Positions 34,133 through 43,122 of a DNA stretch of 64,000 bases are shown here, piece after piece. Source of the DNA: Curtobacterium caseinilyticum (GTDB lineage Bacteria > Actinomycetota > Actinomycetes > Actinomycetales > Microbacteriaceae). The DNA lies in assembly GCF_030363035.1 (NCBI RefSeq), contig NZ_JAUCMN010000012.1:1-64000 (forward strand). The letters run 5' to 3'. A program made the translations under genes and the position numbers. Position 1 is the stretch's first letter. Each line of letters begins with the position of its first letter. Under the pieces are notes generated by a model that saw only the letters and a list, made by a program, of their open reading frames with translations, was not told the DNA's origin and ran no database searches.

Positions 34133-34983
34133 CGGGGGTCTCCCGGCAGCTCCGGGGAGGGCCGCTGGGGCCGTCCCGTGGCGGACCGCCGCAGCCGCAC
34201 TGCGACGCCGGTGAGCACGAGCGCTGCCGCCAGGAGCACCGGTGCGGCGAACCCGGCGCCGGTGCTCGCGAGCAACCCCGCGCCGGACGTCGGCGCCCGC
34301 CCCACCGGGTCCGAGTGCGGGCCCGGGTCCGGCTCCGCCGCCTCCGGGTGGCCGTCGATCGGCTCGTCGGCGCTCGCGGTCACCCCGAGCCCGACGGTCG
34401 CGGTGAGCCCCATGAGGTCGTCGTCGGCAGCGGCACGCGCCGAGTCGGCGATCGCGAGCTCGACGAGCAGCCACGTCTCGCCGTCGGCGTCGGGGTCGAC
34501 CACCGGCACGGGCACGGCGTCGACGCTGCGCGGGGTGCTCGGATCGGCGGAGACGACCGCGTCGCCGGGGATGCTGCCGCCCTCGCAGATCGGCGTCGCG
34601 TCGAGGCCCTGCCAGGGTTCCTCGCACGCCGACACGGTGAGCCGGAGCCCGTCCGGGTGCTCGACGAGCGCGCCGTCCCGGTGCAGCTGCACGGTGGTCC
34701 GGATCGGCTCGTCGCGATCGACGACCGTGTGCACCTGCCAGTACGCGGGGTGTCCGGGCTGCAGGTCGGGCACCGACAGGGACCGGGTCGACGTCTCGAG
34801 CACCAGGCCGCCCGGGGCCCCGTTCTCGGGCACGGGGTACCAGGTGGTGGCCGCCGCGACCCCGCTGCCCACGACCCCGAGTGACCCGCAGACGGCTGCC
34901 CCGACGGCTGCGGCGATCGTCCCGCGCCGGAGAGCGCGCGCATGCCGGGGTCGTCGGCGTTGCCGGGTGCCGATCGCGGTCAC
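34129..34983 (-). CDS. Secreted protein with LAxTG-type sorting signal
   Basis: The 284-residue protein has an N-terminal hydrophobic export segment (about 20-45), an outer domain of about 170 residues, then an acidic/Pro spacer and LASTG followed by a hydrophobic stretch (GFAAPVLLAAALVLTGVAV) and RLRRS. LAxTG is the motif used by class E sortases of high-GC Gram-positives, so it should be attached to the cell wall. No sortase is in this window. GTG 34983 overlaps the signal peptidase stop by 4 bases. The tail after the basic patch (about 20 residues) is longer than usual. Confidence 0.75.
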   Translation of the reverse strand: MTAIGTRQRRRPRHARALRRGTIAAAVGAAVCGSLGVVGSGVAAATTWYPVPENGAPGGLVLETSTRSLSVPDLQPGHPAYWQVHTVVDRDEPIRTTVQLHRDGALVEHPDGLRLTVSACEEPWQGLDATPICEGGSIPGDAVVSADPSTPRSVDAVPVPVVDPDADGETWLLVELAIADSARAAADDDLMGLTATVGLGVTASADEPIDGHPEAAEPDPGPHSDPVGRAPTSGAGLLASTGAGFAAPVLLAAALVLTGVAVRLRRSATGRPQRPSPELPGDPR

Positions 34984-35567
34984 GCGCGCCCTCGTTCCAC
35001 GTCCGGGTCCTCGACGGAGCGCCTCGGCGGCCAGCAGGACCAGACGACGAGCAACCCGACGACCGCCACCACCAGCCCGCGAGCTGCCGGGGCGGAGGAC
35101 CACTGCAGGACCCTGCCGAGCCCGGGTGCGGACGCGACCGTCCGCCCGACCTCGCGGACGACCGAGGGGTCACGGTCGACCGTGTCGTTCGCATCGCCCT
35201 GCAGCGTGAGCGACCGTGCGGCCGGGTCGCCGTCGACCCGCTCCACCGTGACGACCCGGTGCGTCACGGGCAGCGTCGCACCCGGCCGCGGCACGGTGAC
35301 CACGTCGCCCGGCCGGACGTCGGCGGCGGCCGCCCGCTCGGACACCACCACGGAACCCGCCGGGATCGTCGGGCTCATCGACCCGGTGGTGACGACGACC
35401 AGGGACAGCCCGGCGGCCGCTGCGATCACGAACCAGCCGACGCAGAGCACACCGACGACACCGGCCAGCCCGACGACGACCGCTCGCACCCGGTGCAGCA
35501 CGGTCCGTCGCCCCGTCGCGGGCACCACAGCGAGCGGCCGGACGACAGCGTGCGCCCCGCCGGTCAC
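34980..35567 (-). CDS. SipW-like (ER-type) signal peptidase I
   Basis: The 195-residue protein has an N-terminal membrane helix (about 29-55), catalytic Ser63 in TTGSMSPTI, and His103 in LPVTHRVV in the place of the usual Lys. This Ser/His pair defines the ER-type, SipW-like class that processes TasA-like surface proteins. A second membrane helix lies at about 160-180. It is translated with its neighbours by 4-base overlaps on both sides, so it is dedicated to the operon's own substrates. Confidence 0.87.
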   Translation of the reverse strand: MTGGAHAVVRPLAVVPATGRRTVLHRVRAVVVGLAGVVGVLCVGWFVIAAAAGLSLVVVTTGSMSPTIPAGSVVVSERAAAADVRPGDVVTVPRPGATLPVTHRVVTVERVDGDPAARSLTLQGDANDTVDRDPSVVREVGRTVASAPGLGRVLQWSSAPAARGLVVAVVGLLVVWSCWPPRRSVEDPDVERGRA

Positions 35568-36241
35568 CTCGACTCGGCCGCGAACTCCCAGGCCGGCGCG
35601 GCGGTCCGGCCCTGGAGGGCGTCGAGCGCGACACCGGCCGGCAGCGCGGGTGTGGCGGGCAGCGAGACCTCGAAGCAGTAGGCCTGCTCGGAAGCGCCGT
35701 CCGCGGCGAGCGCCTGCGCAATCGTCGCGTCCGAGGTCGCGAGCGGACCGCTCACGATCGTGGATCCCGCGGTGAACGAGCCGGCACCGCAGGTCGCACC
35801 GACCGCGGTGGTCGCGACCCGGACCTGCAACGCGTCCCAGAGCAGGTCGCCCGCGTCCACGACCGGGATGCCGGCGGCGCGGACGGCACGCTGCACCTCG
35901 ACGTCGCCCGCGATCGATCCGGTGACGGTCCGGAGGGACACCCCGGCGTACGTCGCATCACCCGGCGAGAGCGCGATCGCGTCCGCGGTGAAGGTCATCG
36001 CCTGGCCGGGGTCCTGCTCGGACTGGGTCCAGTCGCCCGGCAGGCCGGTGACGTTCTGTTCGACCTCGAACGTCGATGTCCCGACCGCGGGGTCCCCGTC
36101 GGCGGTCCCGCCGAACACCCACTCGGTGTCCGTCCACGAGGCGAGGGTGTACCCGAGCCCGCCGACCACGAGGGCCCCGCCGGCCGCGAAGGCCGCGATC
36201 CTGGTGCGCCGTGAAGTGGGCGCGTTCGACTGTCCTGACAT
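35564..36241 (-). CDS. SipW-dependent secreted protein (TasA/camelysin-like position)
   Basis: The 225-residue protein has a signal segment (about 13-33: IAAFAAGGALVVGGLGYTLA) followed by SWTDTEWVFGG, the pattern of SipW-type precursors. Two Cys (AVGATCGAG and EQAYCFE) may form a disulfide. It is probably a small beta-rich subunit of a surface layer or fibre, first in its operon. The ATG at 36241 has AGGAG 6 bases upstream. I see no M73 peptidase motif, so enzymatic function is unlikely. Confidence 0.78.
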   Translation of the reverse strand: MSGQSNAPTSRRTRIAAFAAGGALVVGGLGYTLASWTDTEWVFGGTADGDPAVGTSTFEVEQNVTGLPGDWTQSEQDPGQAMTFTADAIALSPGDATYAGVSLRTVTGSIAGDVEVQRAVRAAGIPVVDAGDLLWDALQVRVATTAVGATCGAGSFTAGSTIVSGPLATSDATIAQALAADGASEQAYCFEVSLPATPALPAGVALDALQGRTAAPAWEFAAESR

Positions 36242-36320
36242 CGTTGCTCCTGATCCGTGCACGCGGACGCCGGTGGTTGCTCGGTCCGACGGCGCGGGAG
36301 CTGGTGAGGAGCCCGGCGGC

Positions 36321-36346
36321 GGATGTCCGCTGTTCTGCCGACATCC
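36321..36346. promoter_or_regulatory. Inverted repeat upstream of the surface-protein operon
   Basis: GGATGTC (36321-36327) and GACATCC (36340-36346) face each other across 12 bases, about 80 bases before the operon start. A regulator or a -35 region could use it. The evidence is symmetry and position only. Confidence 0.35.
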
Positions 36347-36436
36347 TGACGGAGCGGGCGCATCCGAGCAACCCTTCCCGAGGATCCCTCGCGCCTTCCG
36401 TACGAAGCGCGACGAGCACGGACGAGACCGGGACGC

Positions 36437-36484
36437 GACGGACGGGAGGCGCGGTGCCAGCTCGCACCGCGCCTCCCGTCCGTC
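36437..36484. repeat. GGACGGGAGGC palindrome family, copy 7
   Basis: Perfect 21-base arms (36437-36457 and 36464-36484) with a 6-base loop. It lies 3' of the MFS gene that ends at 36515 on the minus strand and upstream of the surface operon. Confidence 0.9.
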
Positions 36485-36514
36485 AGGTGGTCACCACCCG
36501 CCCGGGGTGACGCC

Positions 36515-38083
36515 TCAGACGGAGGCCTCCGTGTGCCGCACCTTCCCGACCACGACGTCGACGATGCCCGCGACGAGCGCCGCCGCGACGAACACCAGGG
36601 ACACCCCGAGCCCGAGCGGCAGGCCCTGGGCGTAGTCGCCCTTCGAGCTCGCGAGTGTCGAGTAGAAGACGCTGCCGACGGCGGCGATCCCGATCGCGGA
36701 GCCGACGCGCGCGCCGACCTGGATGAGCCCGCCGGCCGAACCGCCCTGCTCCACCGGGACCTCCGAGAGCGTGAGCGTCTGGTTCGGCGAGATGGTCAGT
36801 CCCGAACCGATGCCGCCGACCAGGAGCGGCAGCACCAGCCACCAGCCGAGGTCCGGTCCGTAGTGGTTCGCGACGACCCAGATGACACCACCGAGTCCGA
36901 TCAGGACCAGCACCGTGCCGACGACGATGAGCTGCCGACCGAAGCGGTGCACGACACGTCCACCGATCGTCGAGGCGATGCCGGAGCCGATCGCGAACGG
37001 CACGGACGCCAGCCCGGCGAGCAGTGCGGAGTACTGCAGACCGGACTGCAGCGCGAGCGTCAGGACGAAGAACAGCGGGGTGAAGCCGGCGAAGTAGACC
37101 GTCGCCAGGCCCACACCGAGCGAGAACGACCGACGGCGGAACAGCCGCAGGTCGACGACCGGCTCCTTGCTGCGGCCGTAGTGGCGCTCCCACAGCACGA
37201 ACAGGACGGCGAACACGACCGCGGCGACGACCAGCCACCACTTCGCGTTGCTCTTCCACTCCTCCGACTGCACGAACGGCAGCAGCAGCGCGACCACCGC
37301 CGCACCGAGCAGGACGATGCCGACGGGATCGAAGTCGTGCTTCCGGCCGCGCTCGGCCTTCGCGGCCGCCGGTAGGTAGCGGAAGGCCAGGAGGATCGTG
37401 ACGAGTCCGACGGGCAGGTTCACGAAGAAGACGAAGCGCCAGCCGTTCTCGGTGCCGAAGGCGGTGATGAGCAGGCCGCCGACGAGCGGGCCGATGGCGG
37501 TGGCGATGCCGACCGTCGCGCCGAAGAGCCCGAAGGCCGTGCCGCGCTCCTTGCCGCGGAAGAGCTGCTGGATGAGGGCGGTGACCTGCGGGGTGAGCAG
37601 ACCGCCCGCGAAGCCCTGGACGAGACGGGCGATCACCAGGACCAGGCCGTTCGGCGCGAAGCCGCAGAGGGCGCTCGCGACGGTGAACAGTCCGACACCG
37701 ATGACGAACATGCGCCGGCGACCGGAGGCGTCACCGAGGCGTCCGCCCGGCACGAGGAGCAGGCCGAACGCCAGGGCGTACCCCGAGAGGATCCACTGCA
37801 CGGCCTCGGGGGTCGCACCGGGCAGGCCGCTCGAGATGGACTGGAGCGCGACGTTGACGATCGACACGTCGAGCAGGACGATGCCGCCGCCGAGCAGGCA
37901 GATGACGAGGGCCTTCCAGCGGTTCGGGTCCGGCTCGTCGCCGCCCTGCTGCTCGGGGTGCCGTTGCTCCCGCTCTGCCTGCTCCGTCTCGGGATGCTCG
38001 GCGGTGGCGGCGTGGTGCGCAGCGTGGTGCGCGACGGTGGGAGCCGCATCGGGCTCGACGGGTTTGCGGTGTTCAGCTGCCAT
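36515..38083 (-). CDS. MFS drug exporter (DHA2, 14-helix type)
   Basis: The 522-residue protein has a His/Glu-rich soluble N-terminus (1-50) and about 14 hydrophobic segments from 57 to 505. LDVSIVNVALQSI in the first helix, GRLGDASGRRRMF in loop 2-3 and LVQGFAGGLLTPQ are DHA2 signatures, pointing to a proton-driven multidrug exporter. It stands alone, with the HIT gene divergent at its 5' end. Confidence 0.87.
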   Translation of the reverse strand: MAAEHRKPVEPDAAPTVAHHAAHHAATAEHPETEQAEREQRHPEQQGGDEPDPNRWKALVICLLGGGIVLLDVSIVNVALQSISSGLPGATPEAVQWILSGYALAFGLLLVPGGRLGDASGRRRMFVIGVGLFTVASALCGFAPNGLVLVIARLVQGFAGGLLTPQVTALIQQLFRGKERGTAFGLFGATVGIATAIGPLVGGLLITAFGTENGWRFVFFVNLPVGLVTILLAFRYLPAAAKAERGRKHDFDPVGIVLLGAAVVALLLPFVQSEEWKSNAKWWLVVAAVVFAVLFVLWERHYGRSKEPVVDLRLFRRRSFSLGVGLATVYFAGFTPLFFVLTLALQSGLQYSALLAGLASVPFAIGSGIASTIGGRVVHRFGRQLIVVGTVLVLIGLGGVIWVVANHYGPDLGWWLVLPLLVGGIGSGLTISPNQTLTLSEVPVEQGGSAGGLIQVGARVGSAIGIAAVGSVFYSTLASSKGDYAQGLPLGLGVSLVFVAAALVAGIVDVVVGKVRHTEASV

Positions 38084-38164
38084 GACGATCCCACGCTAGG
38101 CCGGGCCCGCCACGGCATCCGCAGGATGCGCGGTCCTTGTCCCCCGCTGCTCCAGACTGGGGCG

Positions 38165-38581
38165 ATGGACACGTGCCCGTTCTGCAGCATCATCGACGGC
38201 AGCGCACCGGCGACCTGGGTCGAGCGCGAGGAGCACGCGGTCGCCTTCGCACCCCTGGCCGACTCCGCACTGGCTCCCGGGCACACCCTCGTCGTGCCCG
38301 TCGAGCACACCGCCGACCTGCTCAGCGCCGACCCGACCTCGCTCGCCGCGTGCACCGCCCTCGCGCGCCGGGTCGCCCGCGCCATGCGGGGTGCGCTCGA
38401 CGCGACCGGCACCGTCCTGCTGCAGGCCTCGGGCACGGACGCCGGGCAGAGCGTGCCGCACCTGCACTTCCACGTCGTGCCGTGCTGGTCGGACGACGGC
38501 ACGACGCACTGGCCGGAGCCACCGTCCGCGCACGTGTTCGACGGGGACCCCCACGCGGCCCTCGCCGAGATGTTCGAGTAG
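38165..38581 (+). CDS. HIT-family nucleotide hydrolase/transferase
   Basis: The 138-residue protein has the histidine triad HLHFHV near residues 99-104, and CPFCSIIDG at the N-terminus with a Cys pair seen in zinc-bearing HIT proteins. These enzymes cleave nucleotide phosphoramidates or diadenosine compounds. It starts at ATG, divergent from the MFS gene. It is followed after 108 bases by a lipoprotein gene. Confidence 0.87.
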   Translation: MDTCPFCSIIDGSAPATWVEREEHAVAFAPLADSALAPGHTLVVPVEHTADLLSADPTSLAACTALARRVARAMRGALDATGTVLLQASGTDAGQSVPHLHFHVVPCWSDDGTTHWPEPPSAHVFDGDPHAALAEMFE

Positions 38582-38689
38582 CCCGTCACCGGATGTCATC
38601 CCGGAGGAGCACGACGGTCCTCCTCTGAGCCGATCCCGCCGGTGGCCCCGGTCCGCTGTGATCGAGAGCACCACCACGAAAGGCCCGAC

Positions 38690-39118
38690 ATGCCCCGCAC
38701 CACCACGACCGTCCTGACCGCAGGCGCGCTCGCGCTCGCCACGGTCACCCTGACCGGCTGCTCCGCCCTCGGCGACGCAGCGCACGACCGGGTCACCTCC
38801 GAGGCATCGACCCGCGCCGACCTGCGGTCCGCACCGGCCTGGCTCCCCGACGACGCGACGGCGATCACGTCCGTTTCCGGCACGGGCGGCAAGGAGTCCG
38901 ACACGACGCCGACGACGCTGGTCTTCACGAGCCGCGACGGCGTCACCGCCGACGGCTGCACGACGACGCCGCGGAAGTCCGCGCCCACCATGGACGTCGA
39001 CGGCGCCCCCGACGTGTACGCGGCGACCTCCGTCCTGCAGTGCGGCGGCTGGTCGATGACCTCGGCGGGATCCCGCTGGGTGGCGTGGACGCCGAACCCG
39101 GGCGACGGCGGGTCCTGA
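38690..39118 (+). CDS. Small lipoprotein of unknown function
   Basis: A 142-residue protein with a type II signal peptide (MPRTTTTVLTAGALALATVT) and lipobox LTGC. ATG 38690 follows GAAAGG. The mature part has Cys residues in GCTTTP and LQCGGW, perhaps a disulfide. The family is unknown. It is followed after 2 bases by the FtsX-like permease gene, so it may be the outer partner of that permease. Confidence 0.7.
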   Translation: MPRTTTTVLTAGALALATVTLTGCSALGDAAHDRVTSEASTRADLRSAPAWLPDDATAITSVSGTGGKESDTTPTTLVFTSRDGVTADGCTTTPRKSAPTMDVDGAPDVYAATSVLQCGGWSMTSAGSRWVAWTPNPGDGGS

Positions 39119-39120
39119 GC

Positions 39121-40554
39121 GTGTCCCGTCACCGCGGGCGGCGTCGACGAGGTGACCACCGCCTCCCCTTCCGGGTGCTCGTCGAGGACCGCGCCACCGT
39201 CTCCGTCGCCGCACTGTCCGCCGGACTCGGCGCCCTGGTGGTGACCGGTGCCGACGCGGCACGGCGGATCGTCGAACTCGGTGCCCGCACCGGTTCGAGC
39301 GCCACGGTCGCCCTGATCCTGCCGGTCGTCGCGTGGGTGTTCATCGGGGTGGCGCTCTACGTCAGCGCCGTCGTCGCGTCGAACACCTGCGCGACGGTCA
39401 TCGCCGGTCAGACCCGGTCGTTGGCCCTGCAGCGCGTGCTCGGTGCCACCGGCACCCACCTGCGGTGGCAGGTCACCCGCACCGGCATGGTCAGCGGGCT
39501 CGTCGGCGCGGTCGTCGGCACCGTCGCCGGCGCCCTGGTCGCCGACGCCGGGCTCGCCGTCGCCGCTGCGCTCGGGTCGCTCCCGCCCCTCGGTCTCCTC
39601 GCCCCGCCTGCGCTGGTGCCGATCGGGTTGCTCGTCGCCGCGATCACCACGGCCGCGTTCCGCATCGGTTCACGCGCCGTCCTCGGCATCCCGCCCCTGC
39701 GCGCCCTGGACGCCGGCATCGAAGCGCCGCCCGGAGCGTCCCGCTCCGTGGGACGCGCCGTCACGGCCGGCGCCCTCTTCGTGGTCGGCGGCGCGGGCCT
39801 CGGCGTCGCCGTCGTCCTCGGGGCGTCGACCGTCGACGCGCTGCTCCTCGCCGTGGCGTGCGGTGCGCTGTCGTTCACGGGCGTCGTCGTCGCGTCACCG
39901 GTGCTCCTGCCCGCCGTCCTCCGCCTGGTCGCGGCCGCGTCGGCGCGCTCCGTCGTGCCCGCGATGGCCGCCCGCAACTCGCTCCGCGCGCCGAAGCGGA
40001 CCGCCCGTACGACCGTCGGGCTGCTCATCGCCGTCACGCTCATGGCCACGTTCTCGGTCGGGTTCGCGACCTACGCGGCGATGCTCCAGCAGCAGGCCGC
40101 CGACGACCCGGAGTACTACCGGGGCATCCAGGAGCAGTTCGACCAGTTGGCCGTGATGTTCACCGGGCTCGTCGGCGCGGCCGGGGTCATCGCCGCCGCC
40201 GGTGTCGTCGCCGTGACCGCGCTGACGATCGCGCAGCGGAGCCGTGAACTCGGACTGCTGCGGGTCGTCGGCGCGACCCGAGGGCAGGTCCGGGCGCTCG
40301 TGCTGGTCGAGACCGCGATCACGATCGCCGTGGCCGTCGTGCTCGGGGTCCTGCTCGGCACCGCCTACGGCTGGGCGGGGGCGTACACGCTGCTCGGCGC
40401 GACGAAGGGCGCGACGCTCACCGCGCCCGTGGTGCCCGGTCGGCTCCTGGTCGTCGTCCTGGTCGGGGCATCGGCCACCGGGCTCGCCGCGGCGCTCGGG
40501 CCTGCGGCCCGGGCCGTGCGCGCGGCACCGGTGGCGGCGCTGCGGTACGAGTAG
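39121..40554 (+). CDS. FtsX-like permease without an adjacent ATPase
   Basis: The 477-residue protein has two halves, each with FtsX-type features: ALQRVLGATGTHLRWQV near 102-118 and GLLRVVGATRGQVRALVL near 378-395, with about eight to ten hydrophobic segments. The family normally works with an ABC ATPase, but none is encoded nearby. GTG 39121 starts 2 bases after the lipoprotein stop. It may move or signal for lipids or peptides, or use an ATPase encoded elsewhere. Confidence 0.8.
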   Translation: MSRHRGRRRRGDHRLPFRVLVEDRATVSVAALSAGLGALVVTGADAARRIVELGARTGSSATVALILPVVAWVFIGVALYVSAVVASNTCATVIAGQTRSLALQRVLGATGTHLRWQVTRTGMVSGLVGAVVGTVAGALVADAGLAVAAALGSLPPLGLLAPPALVPIGLLVAAITTAAFRIGSRAVLGIPPLRALDAGIEAPPGASRSVGRAVTAGALFVVGGAGLGVAVVLGASTVDALLLAVACGALSFTGVVVASPVLLPAVLRLVAAASARSVVPAMAARNSLRAPKRTARTTVGLLIAVTLMATFSVGFATYAAMLQQQAADDPEYYRGIQEQFDQLAVMFTGLVGAAGVIAAAGVVAVTALTIAQRSRELGLLRVVGATRGQVRALVLVETAITIAVAVVLGVLLGTAYGWAGAYTLLGATKGATLTAPVVPGRLLVVVLVGASATGLAAALGPAARAVRAAPVAALRYE

Positions 40555-40573
40555 CCGGCCGGCTCAGCCGGAC

Positions 40574-40619
40574 GCGGACGGGAGGCACGGGGCGGGCTCG
40601 CAGCGCGCCTCCCGTCCGC
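40574..40619. repeat. GGACGGGAGGC palindrome family, copy 8
   Basis: Arms GCGGACGGGAGGC (40574-40586) and complement (40607-40619), 13 bases each, around a 20-base centre. It lies between convergent genes (stops at 40554 and 40655). Confidence 0.85.
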
Positions 40620-40654
40620 ACACGGTCGGCTGATCGACGCCCACCGACGGTGCG

Positions 40655-41053
40655 CTAGAACCAGCGCAGCAGGAGCTGCTCGACGACGTTCCGCGCGACG
40701 CCGAGCGGACCGGGGGCCGGCTCACCTGAGTCCCGCCCGACCGCCCGGAGGAGCGCGTCCTGCGCGGCCCGGTGGTCGCGGCGCTCGTCGCCGGCGTAGG
40801 ACTCCGGTGGGTCGGTGCGCGCCGCACTGACGGCCTCGAGACGTGCGACGCCGTACCGGAAGCCGACCGGACGTGGTGCGGACTCGATCAGGGCGACGAC
40901 GCGTTCGTGGGAGTACGTGTCGGCGCACCCGGCGGCCCGACGGACGAGATCCGTCAGACCCCGCAGTCCCGCCTCGGACGACACCGACCGCACCTGCACG
41001 ATGCGCGCCCGACTGCAGAGGTCGTACAGCAGGCCCTCGTCGACCACGGTCAT
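40655..41053 (-). CDS. Unknown helical protein coupled to a DUF1801 gene
   Basis: The 132-residue protein (MTVVDEGLLYDLCSRARIVQ) is mostly alpha-helical by composition, with a repeated Arg-rich face and one Cys near residue 43. I do not recognise it. Its ATG at 41053 overlaps the stop of the DUF1801-type gene by 4 bases, so they are translated together. No membrane segment or signal peptide. Confidence 0.55.
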   Translation of the reverse strand: MTVVDEGLLYDLCSRARIVQVRSVSSEAGLRGLTDLVRRAAGCADTYSHERVVALIESAPRPVGFRYGVARLEAVSAARTDPPESYAGDERRDHRAAQDALLRAVGRDSGEPAPGPLGVARNVVEQLLLRWF

Positions 41054-41499
41054 CCGGCGGTCGCCCCACCGGTGCCCGCAGCCCGGCGGACGAGGTCGCG
41101 GAGCCGTCCCTCGACGTCGTCGGTCCACTCGACGACCGCGAACGAGGTGGCCCACATCGCGCCGTCGTCCAGCGCTGCGTCCTCCTGGAACCCGATCGTG
41201 GCGTACCGCGACCCGAACTTCGACGCCGGCTGCACGAACGTCACGACCTTGCCGTCCCGGGCGTACGAGGGGAATCCGTACCAGGTCTTCGGATCGAGGT
41301 CGGGCGCGACCTCCGTCACCAGGACGTGGAACCGCGAGGCGAGGGTCTGGTCGAAGCCGGTGAGCTGCTCGATGGCGGTGGTGCAGGCCTCGCGTTCGGC
41401 CTCGCGCTTCGCCGCTCCCTTCAGCCCTCGCGTCGCCCGACGCTCGTCGGCCGCCTGCTGCATCGCTGCGCGCTCCGCCTCGCTGAACACGGTCGCCAT
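41050..41499 (-). CDS. DUF1801-like (YdhG-type) protein
   Basis: The 149-residue protein follows DUF1801: LASRFHVLVTEVAPDLDPKT then WYGFPSYARDGKVVTFVQPA and YATIGFQEDA. Small proteins of this fold include YdhG and YdeI, proposed iron-binding chaperones. The N-terminal 45 residues are a charged helix (EAERAAMQQAADERRATRG). AAGGAG precedes ATG 41499. Coupled to the gene at 40655-41053. Confidence 0.78.
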   Translation of the reverse strand: MATVFSEAERAAMQQAADERRATRGLKGAAKREAEREACTTAIEQLTGFDQTLASRFHVLVTEVAPDLDPKTWYGFPSYARDGKVVTFVQPASKFGSRYATIGFQEDAALDDGAMWATSFAVVEWTDDVEGRLRDLVRRAAGTGGATAG

Positions 41500-41708
41500 C
41501 TCGACTCCTTCGTCACGGGTGGTGCTCACGCCCGCCCTCCGTCGGTCCGCGCGGCGCACGAACCCGTCCCGAGCATCATCGCGCACCAGCACCGAGGGCG
41601 TCGAGCGCACCGATGTCCACCTTCGTCGACCCCCGTCACCGGTCCTGTGGCTGCGATCGTGCTGCGCAGGCGGGCCAGCCCCGCACGACCACGACAGATC
41701 GGATCCCC

Positions 41709-43049
41709 ATGCGTCCCCACAAGCCCGTCGCACTGCTGTGTGCCTCGGCCGCCGTCGCGATCGGCGCCACCGTCCTCATCCCGTCCGCCGCGTTCGCACA
41801 CGGGTTCGTCGGCGACGACTCGGGCAACCCGACCCACACGCTGACCGCTCGCGCCGCACTGAAGGCCAACGGCGACATGGGCGGCGCGCAGTGGGAGCCG
41901 CAGAGCCTCGAGGCCCCGAAGGGCTTCCCCGCCTCCGGCCCCGCCGACGGGCACCTCGCCTCCGCCGGCCACGAGCAGTGGTCGGCGCTCGACGAACAGC
42001 GCGAGGACCGCTGGCAGAAGAACGTCGTCGAACAGGGCGACGTCACCGTCGACTGGACGTTCACCGCGCCGCACATGACGTCGCAGTGGCGCTACTTCAT
42101 GACCAAGGAGGGCTGGGACCCGAACGACGCGCTCGACCGCGACGACCTCGAGCTCATCGAGACCGTCTCGCACGACGGCTCCGCCGCGTCGAACAACCCG
42201 TCCCACGAGATCACGATCCCGTCCGACCGCGAGGGCTACCACGTCATCTACGCGGTCTGGGACGTCGCGGACACCGCGAACGCGTTCTACAACGTCATCG
42301 ACGTCGACGTGCAGCCCGCCGACGGCGAGACCCCGGAGCCCGGCGAGGACACCGAGGCCCCCGGCCTGGTGCCGGACGCCGCCGTCCGCGCGGTCAGCTC
42401 CACCGAGGCCGAGATCACCTGGGGTGCCGGGTCCGACGACCGCGGTGTCGCCCGCTACCAGGTCGTCCAGCTCGGGTCCACGCAGGACGAGTTCCGCGTC
42501 CTCGAGGAACACGCCGCGACCGCACGATCGACGCGGCTGACGGGGCTGCAGCCGGGTGCGCTCTACAGCTTCGGCGTCCGCGCGGTCGACGCAGCGGGCA
42601 ACATCGGCGTCGCGCACTCGATCCTGACCGTCCGGATGCCGGAGCACCTCCACGACATGGGCACGACGGAGTCCACCGTCGCGCTCATGTGGACCGCCGG
42701 GGACGACACCGCGGGCGTCCGCTACGAGGTGTTCCGCGACGGCGAGCGGGTCGGCGAGACGGGCGCGACGAACTTCGTCGACGTCGGCCTCCGGGCCGGC
42801 TCGCGGCACGAGTACACCGTCCGGGCCGTCAACCTCGACGGGATCGCCTCGGCGGCGTCGAACACGCACGTCGCGACCACGAAGGGCGACGCGGGCTCGG
42901 AGTACCCGAGTTGGGACGCGCACGGCGCGTACACGAAGGGCGACCGCGTGACGCACCAGGGCAGGACCTACGAGGCCGTGCAGTCCCACCAGGGCCACGG
43001 CGACCCGAACTGGATCACCGCGCTGTCGCTCTGGCGGCCGCTCGGCTGA
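41709..43049 (+). CDS. AA10 lytic polysaccharide monooxygenase with Fn3 and CBM5/12 domains
   Basis: The 446-residue protein has a signal peptide cut after AFA30, leaving His31, the first copper ligand; His122 in APHMTSQW completes the histidine brace, and NAFYN near 191 has the axial aromatic. Residues 31-205 are AA10, about 215-300 and 302-390 are Fn3-like, and 397-446 are a CBM5/12 chitin-binding module (SWDAHGAYTKGDRVTHQGRT ... WRPLG). It is secreted and oxidatively cleaves chitin or cellulose. It stands alone. Confidence 0.9.
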   Translation: MRPHKPVALLCASAAVAIGATVLIPSAAFAHGFVGDDSGNPTHTLTARAALKANGDMGGAQWEPQSLEAPKGFPASGPADGHLASAGHEQWSALDEQREDRWQKNVVEQGDVTVDWTFTAPHMTSQWRYFMTKEGWDPNDALDRDDLELIETVSHDGSAASNNPSHEITIPSDREGYHVIYAVWDVADTANAFYNVIDVDVQPADGETPEPGEDTEAPGLVPDAAVRAVSSTEAEITWGAGSDDRGVARYQVVQLGSTQDEFRVLEEHAATARSTRLTGLQPGALYSFGVRAVDAAGNIGVAHSILTVRMPEHLHDMGTTESTVALMWTAGDDTAGVRYEVFRDGERVGETGATNFVDVGLRAGSRHEYTVRAVNLDGIASAASNTHVATTKGDAGSEYPSWDAHGAYTKGDRVTHQGRTYEAVQSHQGHGDPNWITALSLWRPLG

Positions 43050-43074
43050 CACCCGTCGACGGCCACGACGAACG

Positions 43075-43122
43075 GACGGAGGGGAGGCACGGTGTCAGCT
43101 GGCACCGTGCCTCCCCTCCGTC
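43075..43122. repeat. GGACGGGAGGC palindrome family, copy 9 (variant GGAGGGGAGGC)
   Basis: 24-base arms (43075-43098 and 43099-43122) match at 23 positions. Its right end touches the stop codon of the SMP-30 gene (43121-43123). It lies between convergent genes, the LPMO gene (plus) and the SMP-30 gene (minus). Confidence 0.88.
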
